Origin: Elysia crispata
Taxonomy: Eukaryota; Mollusca; Gastropoda; Plakobranchidae
Assembly: GCA_033675545.1 (NCBI GenBank)
Contig: JAWDGP010005352.1
Location: 1,203,501-1,267,500, forward strand
DNA: 64,000 nt
Direction of reading: 5' to 3'
Part shown: positions 55,407-64,000 of the stretch, in pieces
Layout of the letters: each line of letters begins with the position of its first letter
How positions within the stretch are numbered: position 1 is the first letter of the stretch
Made by a program: the position numbers and the translations under genes
Notes under the pieces: model-generated
What the model saw: the letters and a program-made list of their open reading frames with translations, nothing else
Database searches by the model: none
What the model was told of the DNA's origin: nothing

Positions 55407-57117
55407 CTGGAGGAAAGAAAAAATAGTGTTATGCTTTGAATTTATATTCGTTACTTTAAGAATAGTTCAATTAAAAAAGAAACAAAACAAAAACAAACAA
55501 AAGAGAAAAAAAACGGTAAACTAAATTGAAGTTTTGCTGCTCAGAAGATTCAGAAAAAACTAAAAAAATGATGTTGCGTTTAGATACCAAAATGTGTGCG
55601 TTATCACAGATGAAAAATATAATCTATGAAAAGTATTTCTTAAAAAGGGAGATGATCTTTTAGGGAATAAGATTTCCCATACAGTTACGCTATTATTGCA
55701 AACTAGACTATAAAGGAGCACAGTTCAGTTACCTAACATGTGATCACAGTGCGGTGTATTGTGAAAAGTAAATAGCTAAAAAAATTTAAAAAAAATTTTT
55801 TTCGTACATAACTGTGCAAGATTTCCTGATAACTTCTTCACGTATAAAAGCTAGATAACGCCAGGAAAAAAATTGAAATTAAAAAAAAATCTGAGATTAA
55901 CATTAACATAAGTCCTAGTAAAATATCTGAGAGATATGTATAACGTTGAACCATCTAAAACTGCTTATACTAATTTTATATCAATTATTTTGTATTCTGA
56001 AAACTTCTCACCTATGAAGTAATATGATGATGTGCAATTCAAAACGTATTTTCTTAGAATACCCACACATTAATTTTGGAACTCAAACAACGGCTGATGG
56101 GATAGAAAATGGTTGGTTTTTTCTTTCTAGTGACTTAGTCCATTAAAATCTTTCAAGTCTATGTCTCTATACTGGTCTCAAACAGGAAATCGTGTGGAAG
56201 CTAAACATACCTGCGCAGATATTTCTCACCAGCTCGTCCTTGATGGAGCTCAAGGCCTGTGCTTTTTGAACATGAAAAATACGTCTGAGATAAAATCGGA
56301 TGAGACGGACTCTATACATGATAACATCGGGTCCAACTGCAATAAAGTAGGTCCTGACAGCTTTCTTGGAGAGGTCACCCAAGTTCTTCTGATAATAAAA
56401 TAGCGTAGGGCAGTTGGGCGGAGAGAGAGTACAGTTAGGAAAAAGTCAAAACACCATTTGTGAAGGACAAGTTGGTAATAAGAAAGCAACCAAAATGGCG
56501 CAACTGTGTCTGTAAAGAGTAAATTACAAAGGCTAAAAACTAACACGGACAACATTATATCGACGGGACAAAACAAAATGAAAAAAAAAAACCAAACCGC
56601 ACAAATATTTTGACGCGTAAACATATTGCGTTAAATGCGGCTTTGTTTAAAAAATATTACAAACGAAAACGTCGTTGATAGGTTCTGCATACAATTGGGA
56701 GAGTCCAGCATGAACGCGTTAAGTGATTGTTTGGGGGATGGGCAATGGACATAATGATTCAAGGTTCAGTGCAATAGCTAGGTATGGTGATGGCATAGGG
56801 CGTGGCTTTGTTGATAAGGGATTTAAAGAAAGCTAATTTATGTTGGTATTAGAGATTCAAGCTAGTTTGTTTAAACAAATAAAAATGTGATTTGATTTAG
56901 TTCATATTATGTAGACGAGGACTGAATAGGCGGAAAGTCTCTTTTATAAAGGTAGGGGTAAAAGTTATAGAAAAGAGGAATGATACTTTTTTTTTTTTCA
57001 TTTTTAGAGTTGTCAAAAATTTTCCATACACAAACATTAAAGGAAAGATCTTTATACAAGAGTTAATTTTTTTACAGTAATAGACGAACCTTCTTTCTTA
57101 CCCTCTCTTCTCACCAT

Positions 57118-57207
<90 letters not shown>

Positions 57208-59718
57208 GAGAGAGAGAGGTAACGATGAAATCACAGGGATAGACGAGCATCTAGGAAGAGAGATAGAGAAATAGAGAGAGCGAGAGAAAGAGAGAGAGAA
57301 GAGGAAGTAGAAGGTGAGAGATAAAGTTATATGAAGAAGAGTTATAAGAAGTAAGGTTGTAGAATTTGTAAATGTTGAATATTTTTATCCCTTCATTTAT
57401 AAAATTTGAATGCTCTTTAATATAGAGAAACAGTAAGCGATTTGTCAGAGATATAATATTTACATAAAAAATATTATAAAAAGAAAATGAAACTGTTGAT
57501 TTTTATGACTAATCTTTACTCTTTAATATTAAAATGAAATACACATAAGTATCTAAAACTGAACGGAGATAAGCACAAATAAACAGAAAAAAGATAAAGA
57601 CCATCACATTTATAAAAGAGACAAAGGCAGAAAAGGAGACGGAGGAGTGAGAGAGATACAAAGTTTTAGAGGGAGGAATTGGGTGGTAGAGAAACCTCCC
57701 AGTGATAATTACCACTGATTTATACACATCTGCAAAACTACCGCTTGAGATAATAATCACAAAGTTCGGTGCGGTTTTTTTGTCACCCCCCTGGCGGGTG
57801 AAAGTCGACTTTGCGATATCCAGGCCAATAGGAAGAGTTGGAGCTCTGTTTCGAGAAATATAAGTTTTGAAGTACCTGCTGTTTTTAGCCATGTTCCTCT
57901 TAGACAGAATGAAATGATCATCCTAAATGATTGATGTCCTTGAATATGTAGAAAGTTTTATAATAATTAGTCTAGTGGTTGGTTTATTGCAGTTTTGGAC
58001 AATAAAATATGTATAAAAACAGTCCAGGTCACTTTATTTCCACTTTCTCCCGATGAATAGTTGTAAAGGCAATGATCAGATTGAAAAGAATTTAATGAGC
58101 GTAGAGTAACTAATTATAGTATGACACTTTCGTTCTCTGAAAAACATATTTCAAAGTTTTTTCTTATTTTATTCAATTACGTTTCTACTTACCCTTGAAT
58201 ATATCGAAAGATTTTGAAATCGAAATTTAGATCTGAATGATACCCAAGTTTCAAATTTTCAACCGGAAAAGTCCTCTCACTGTAGGCAAAAACTCCGACC
58301 CTCAGGTTGTACGGACTGTAAACAAATGAGTCCACAAATGACTTCGCAAAGTACTTGATCTCGAAAAAATCAAGCCTTGAAACCATGTTGGACGCGTCCA
58401 AAAGAAAGAAGACATCTGATTGCACAGATGCATTATAAGCTGGGGAAATTTAGGGAAAGGTTGAGTTTGAAATCTGTAGAACACATTACCGTTTTTGTTT
58501 TTTTAAATCACCCCATGCATGCAAATGATTCGATTGAATTCTTTACTTTGATCCAAAAACGAGGCGTGTAAGTCGTGTTTTTATGAGTATCTAAGAGAGT
58601 TAAAAAAGCAAAGGTAAGGGTAACAAAAAAAGAATACGCTTTTTAATATTATTTTTCTGTGAATAACAATTTAAAAAAGAATAAATGTTATAATTTTTTT
58701 CATCACAGGAAAAGGTGGAATAAGGGGAGAGAGGAGCACTCTCTCTAAATCCAATTAAAAAAAAAAACTTGACGAGACGCGTGAAACAATTATTTTTCCT
58801 TTTTTTTTTTACCGTTTATAGCTTTAAAATAGAATTGATGTCTTAGATTTGCATTCTTTGAGCTGAGGAGAGTTGGAGGGAGGGAAAGAGAAAAGATTTA
58901 TAAAATTATGGAGAAGTTTTGTTTCCATCTCGTCCATTGAAAGCGAAAACATATTGTATGTTAATATTTTAATAGCGTCAAGTCCCCATGATAAATCCTA
59001 ACATATAAGTTCTTTGCACGAGTGAAGAATAATTCTGTTTTGAAATTGAAATTTAAAGTACATAAAGGCGATTTCTAATTATTGATCCCGAACTATTTTC
59101 TTTTTGTCATTTGGAACCAAAAAAAAAAACAAACCCATTCCAAAGACTTTAAAAATGGTTTTCCTTTAGTATTTTGCAGTCATTTCATTTTCCTCTGATA
59201 AAACAGAATGTTAATTAAAAACAAAAGTTTTCTTTACGTCCCCTAAGAGTAGAAACCAACTCAGCTGTTATTATTATCTCACATGGAATTCCCAATATTC
59301 TTCTTATTACCAACGCACCTGTTGTTACAGCCTCTCTTGTTATATCAACTCACACGATATTATCAACTTACAATGGTCTTAATATCATCTCAACCGTTGT
59401 TAACACCTCACCTCTTTTCCAACTAACTTTTTGTTATCATGCCACAGATTATTACCAACTTTACGGAATACGGTTACATATACAGTTACGCTATTGTTTC
59501 AACTAGATTGTAAGTCAACACAAGTCAGTTACTTAACATCTGATTACAGTGCGGTGTATTGTGAAAAGTTAACAGCGACAGTAATTAAACAAAACAACTC
59601 TTTTATAAAACTGTGTACGAATTCCTTAAAATTCTTCAAGTTTGAAAGCTATATAACACCAGGTAAATGCAAAGTTAAAAAAAAAAATCTAAGATTAACA
59701 GAAGTCCCAGTAAGGTGC

Positions 59719-59785
<67 letters not shown>

Positions 59786-61913
59786 CGTTGATTCATCTAA
59801 AACTGCTGAGACTATTTTCATTTGAATTATTTTATTCTCTGAAACCTACTCACATATTAAATTGTATGTAAATGAGCAAACAAAAACGTATATTCTGAGA
59901 ATATCATCAAATTAATTTTGGAACTCAAAGACAGCTCTTGAGGTACAAAATCTTTTTTTTTCCTGGTCACTTCGCCTACTAAAATCCTTAAAAGTCAATG
60001 TCTCTATACTGGTCTCAGACAGAAAATGATTTGGGAGCTAAACGTACTTTCGTACATATGCATCAATAGCTTGCTCTTGATGGAGCTCAAATCCTTCGCT
60101 TTTTCAACGTAAAATTTATGACTTGGCGATGAGGCAATGGTCTTTAGTTCTTTCGTGTGAGCCGAGGCTCCAACTCCGATGGCGTAGATCGTGACACGTT
60201 TCTTGGAGAGGCGAGCTAACATCTCCTGATATGTAAAAAAATGGATAAACAGTTGGTTAGAGACAGTTTAGAGTTAGAATAAAGCAAAAACACCATACAT
60301 GAATGACAACTTGGTAATTAGAAAGGTACCAAAATGGTAGATCTGTGTCTGTAGAGAGTATAATCAAAGGCTAAAAAGTATCTGGCAGAACATTATAAGG
60401 ACGGGTTAAACAAAACAAAACAAAAAAAAGAAAAAAAAAATTTTTAAGGTGTGAACGTATTGCTTTAAATGCGCCTTGGCTCAAAACTTACTAAATAACG
60501 TCGTTGATAGGTTATACATAAAACTGGGAGAACTCAGCATAAACGCCTTAAGTGATTGTTTGGGGGATGGGCAATGCACATAATGATTCAAGGTTCAGTG
60601 CAATAGCTAGGTATGGTGATGGCATAGGGCATGGCTTCGTTGATAAGGGGTTTAAAGAAAGCTAATTTGTGTTGGTATCAGAGATTCAAGCTAGTTTGTT
60701 TGAACAATGAAAGATAGAGATCAGCACATCCAGGAAAGAGACAACGGCAGAAAAAGAGATTTGGGAGGAGGGAGAGAGACACAAAGTAATAGAGTGAGGG
60801 ATGGGTAGTACAGATATCTTCAACACAATGATTCTTACCTTTGTTAGATAAGGATACCTGGATTTTCCGCCCGAGACACAAAGTAATAGAGTGAGTAGTA
60901 GAGAAACCTCTAACGCAGTGATTCTTACTTGTGTTTTTCGAGGATGACTGGATCTACCGCCTGAGATAAGAATCAAAAAGTTCGGTGCGTCTTCTCTGTC
61001 ACTCCACATTTGGTTGAAACTAACATCTGCGATTTGCAGGCCTTTATGAAGAGTTGGATCTCTGTTTTGAGAAATATAAGTTTCTAAGTGCCCGCTGTTT
61101 TTAGCCATGATCCTCTTAGGTAAAATGAAATGATCTTCCTAAATGATTGGTGTCCTTGAATATGTAGAAAGCTTTACAATAATTAGTCTAGGGGCTGGTT
61201 TGCCGAAGTTTTGGACAATAAAATGTGTGTAAAAAAGTTAGGTCACTTTATTTCCCTTTCCTCCCAATGTATAGTTCTAAAAGCAATGATCAGACTGGGA
61301 TAATTCAATGATGGCATAATTACTGATTAAAGTATTACACTTTCGTTCTCTAAAAAAAAAATATTTCAAAAATTTTTCAATTATGTTTCTGCTTACCCTC
61401 CAATATATCGCAGGGAATCTATTTTCTCCACTAGATCCTGCCTGTCCAAAAATCGGTGTAAATCTACAAAAGAGCTACTGCTGTAAGGATAAAATCTGAC
61501 CCTCACTTTTTCCAGACTGAAAATAGATGAGCCCATAAATGACTTCACAAAATTCGGAATGTGTGTTTCCAAATCGCTATTTCGAAAGTAGAAGGACACG
61601 TCCACAAGAAAGAGGATATCTGCTGTTACATCGTCAGATTTACAAGCTGGGGAGATTTAGAAAAGGTTGAGATTAAAATCTGTAAAGCACATTAACGTTT
61701 TTTTTTTTTTTATATATTTTAACATCACCGATACACGCGAAGTATTCAATTAGACTAAATTCTTTCTTTTGATCCAATCAAAGAGGTGTTTGATTCTTGT
61801 TTTTATGATTATCTAAGAGAGTTCATCTCACCTGTTGTTATCTACTTACTTTCTCCTGCGGCACAGCTTCCAGCCAACAGGCCGTGGAGAGCTAGGGTCA
61901 GGCATAGTATCAT
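55387..61913 (-). CDS. Secreted protein with two tandem VWA domains, 8 exons
   Basis: Exons join in phase to 422 residues. Seen: signal peptide (MILCLTLALHGLLAGSCAA), then VWA domain 1 (about 31-219) and VWA domain 2 (about 228-416), with the same exon cuts (250/166/178 and 247/166/178 bases). Each domain shows the Rossmann-type first strand (DILFLVD; DVFFLLD), a conserved Thr in DPTL / APTL, the APNFLILIS / APNFVIIIS strand and, in domain 1, VTIYAIGVG. The metal site is degraded: DVSFY and DASNM replace DxSxS, and the usual TDG is SGG or SSG, so metal-dependent ligand binding may be lost. VWA repeats are typical of matrix and plasma proteins such as matrilins and collagen VI; the exact family is open. 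Domain 2's last third (YRVRLIRFYLRR) is more divergent. The last exon is the weakest part. Confidence 0.78.
56211..56388 (-). CDS. VWA gene exon 7 (domain 2, last part)
   Basis: KNLGDLSKKAVRTYFIAVG to LVRNICA, paralogous to exon 4 and of identical length (178). Acceptor attatcag, donor GTATGT, phase 1 out. The middle is strongly diverged (VIMYRVRLIRFYLRR). Confidence 0.8.
57117..57232. repeat. (GA)n microsatellite inside VWA intron 6
   Basis: About 48 GA units, absent from the paralogous intron 3, so it arose after the duplication or was lost from the other copy. Confidence 0.93.
57713..57878 (-). CDS. VWA gene exon 6 (domain 2, middle part)
   Basis: RYFKTYISRNRAPTLPIG to SGSFADVYKSV, paralogous to exon 3 and of identical length (166). 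Acceptor aaaaacag. The donor GTAATT is weaker than the GTAAGA of exon 3. No tandem copy here. Confidence 0.8.
58193..58439 (-). CDS. VWA gene exon 5 (domain 2, first part)
   Basis: YNASVQSDVFFLLDASN to FKIFRYIQG, paralogous to exon 2. Acceptor ttccccag, donor GTAAGT, same phases as exon 2. Confidence 0.83.
59720..59783. repeat. (TA)n microsatellite in VWA intron 4
   Basis: About 31 TA units, missing at the matching place in copy B (near 55,935, where only a short agatatgtataa remains). Confidence 0.95.
60048..60225 (-). CDS. VWA gene exon 4 (domain 1, last part)
   Basis: EMLARLSKKRVTIYAIGVGA to LLMHMYE, the C-terminal strands and helix of a VWA domain. Acceptor acatatcag, donor GTACGT, phase 1 out. 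Confidence 0.87.
60839..60928 (-). repeat. 90-bp tandem copy of exon 3's end with a second strong donor
   Basis: attcttac occurs at 60,831 and 60,921, 90 bp apart, each the reverse of GTAAGAAT. If the first donor is skipped, the frame stays open and adds 30 residues, starting VRITALEV and ending SGGKSRYPYLTK, a second version of the domain segment SGGRSSHPRKTQ. Whether it is used is unknown. Confidence 0.8.
60929..61094 (-). CDS. VWA gene exon 3 (domain 1, middle part)
   Basis: Residues 105-160, GHLETYISQNRDPTLHKG to GGRSSHPRKTQ. Acceptor aaaacag, donor CAA/GTAAGA. The last ~40 bases plus intron are tandemly duplicated downstream, giving a second donor at 60,838. Confidence 0.85.
61397..61646 (-). 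CDS. VWA gene exon 2 (domain 1, first part)
   Basis: Completes Thr22 and encodes CKSDDVTADILFLVD to LRYIGG. Acceptor ctccccag, donor GTAAGC. Asp37 and Ser39 of the metal site are kept, and Tyr41 replaces the second Ser. Confidence 0.85.
61850..61913 (-). CDS. VWA gene exon 1 (signal peptide)
   Basis: Twenty-one codons plus one base; the start context gccaccATGa is ideal. Donor GTAAGT. Just upstream, cttcatcaaattaccag is a possible acceptor for a leader intron. Confidence 0.82.
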
Positions 61914-63147
<1,234 letters not shown>

Positions 63148-63679
63148 AACCCCCCCCCCCCCCCTTTGCTGTTAAAACGCTAGTAGATTCCTTCTCCCTC
63201 ATCGTGACAACTTTACTGACAGCACAATCCTTAATTCACAAGATTTTTGTGTATTTCGTAAGGTTGAAAAGGGTTTAAATTAAAAAAAAATACTTGCAAA
63301 CAAAAACCGTGGTTGTTTTGGCACGCTCCATATGTCAATTAACAAAGGTGATATTTGTGTAGAAAATATCACGTCATAAAAAGAAATAACTGATTTAGCT
63401 TTTGTGCCCACTCTTCCCTCCCTTTTTTCCTCCCAAAAATGTAAGGCAATTTTTTTTTTTTTTTTCATTGAACATTCCGACCCAATTTAAGCTTTAAAGC
63501 CTAAAAGACCAAATTTCTGAACTCAGTCCGAAAATAATACTTTATTACTAAAAGACCGATATATATGCACCAACAATTCAGGATGGAGTTAAGAATTTGT
63601 TTACTAGTATAGAGAAAAATTAACCCCCCAAACCTAGCTCTAGCTCAAGACTGACAAATAAGAGGAGGTGGAAATCGGA

Positions 63680-63945
63680 AAGGAATCGAACCCGCACCTC
63701 GATACGGCACCCATCGCCCTGCCAAAGGGAACAAGACCAGGCACTAAACCAATGAGCACATCCACATCTACTTCAAAGAAGAAAATGCTTCAGGAACCTG
63801 CAGATGACTTTCATGTAATAGCTTGAATATACTAAAGAAGTTGAATCGCTAAGAACTATCAAGTTCATATTTTTGCAGGACAAAAACAAACCATCCAAAT
63901 TTCTAGCCGATCTTAGAAAGATGCACATTTGATGAAAGGTATAAC
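63680..63945 (-). repeat. Duplicated ~250-bp segment with tRNA-like A- and B-boxes (copy 2)
   Basis: On the minus strand A-box TGTGCTCATTGGTTTAGTGC (63,740-63,759) and B-box GGTTCGATTCC (63,682-63,692) lie about 60 bases apart, with possible end pairing GTGGA / TCCAC. The other copy is 55,040-55,268. The distance is long for a tRNA, so a tRNA-derived element is likelier than a working tRNA gene. Confidence 0.65.
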
Positions 63946-64000
63946 TTTAATTTAGAAAGCATATAGTGGCAGTCAAATATCGCTAGAGTCTGAGACAATG

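Larger units (their letters stand above)
55690..58445 (-). repeat. Segmental duplicate of VWA module (copy B)
   Basis: Exons 5-7 and parts of their introns match copy A: for example tacagttacgctattattgc and cagtgcggtgtattgtgaaa (55,680-55,765) against 59,481-59,570, and gattgtttgggggatgggca (56,725) against 60,555. Copy B carries an extra GA tract at 57,117-57,215. Confidence 0.88.
59465..61650 (-). repeat. Segmental duplicate of VWA module (copy A)
   Basis: Partner of 55,690-58,445; exons 2-4 with flanking introns. Introns stay clearly alignable, so the duplication is not ancient compared with the exon divergence. Confidence 0.88.

Noticed and set aside
63680..63770. Functional tRNA gene
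   Set aside because: The distance between boxes is too long without a clear variable arm, and no full cloverleaf could be drawn; a tRNA-derived repeat is more likely.

Overview
The window is nuclear DNA from an animal, most likely a gastropod or other mollusc. The evidence is split genes with GT-AG introns, an AT-rich background, very heavy microsatellite content (long GA/CT, TA, AAT, AAG and GATA tracts), tRNA-derived repeats, and a decayed non-LTR reverse transcriptase whose partner motifs (LDLANAYGSV, KPKKSRSL, WLGVP) I associate with molluscs and other invertebrates. The mollusc assignment is an inference from style of sequence. There are no operons, rRNA genes, CRISPR arrays or intact tRNA genes.

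Layout. Positions 1-14.3 kb hold no gene I can support, only minisatellites, microsatellites and a tRNA-derived fragment. At 14.56-29.60 kb on the minus strand lies a complete 16-exon gene for a sodium/sugar cotransporter of the SLC5 family, closest by eye to SGLT4 (SLC5A9). I assembled it exon by exon: all phases match and the sum is 654 residues plus stop. Its introns are swollen by repeats. The stretch 29.6-36.6 kb is intergenic and repeat-rich. At 36.6-39.9 kb, minus strand, there are three phase-matched exons forming the 3' end of an unrecognised gene, then a small secreted von Willebrand factor C (VWC) protein gene with a TATA box and a non-coding first exon. This segment is bracketed by two diverged inverted copies of a ~0.9 kb sequence (34.6-35.5 and 40.9-41.8 kb). 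At 42.4-43.35 kb, plus strand, is a broken reverse transcriptase. The stretch 43.5-55 kb is mostly low-complexity DNA with a few weak exon candidates. At 55.4-61.9 kb, minus strand, is a secreted protein gene with a signal peptide and two tandem von Willebrand factor A (VWA) domains, each encoded by three exons of matching phase; they arose by duplication of a ~3-4 kb segment.

Most notable pattern. Three exons in two unrelated genes (transporter exons 2 and 6, VWA exon 3) have their 3' end plus adjoining intron copied in tandem into the downstream intron. Periods are 45, 65 and 90 bp. The 45-bp copies lost the splice donor, most 65-bp copies keep one, and the 90-bp copy keeps an excellent donor that would add 30 residues in frame to a VWA domain. 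The genes do not form an obvious pathway; they are separate transcription units that happen to share one strand.
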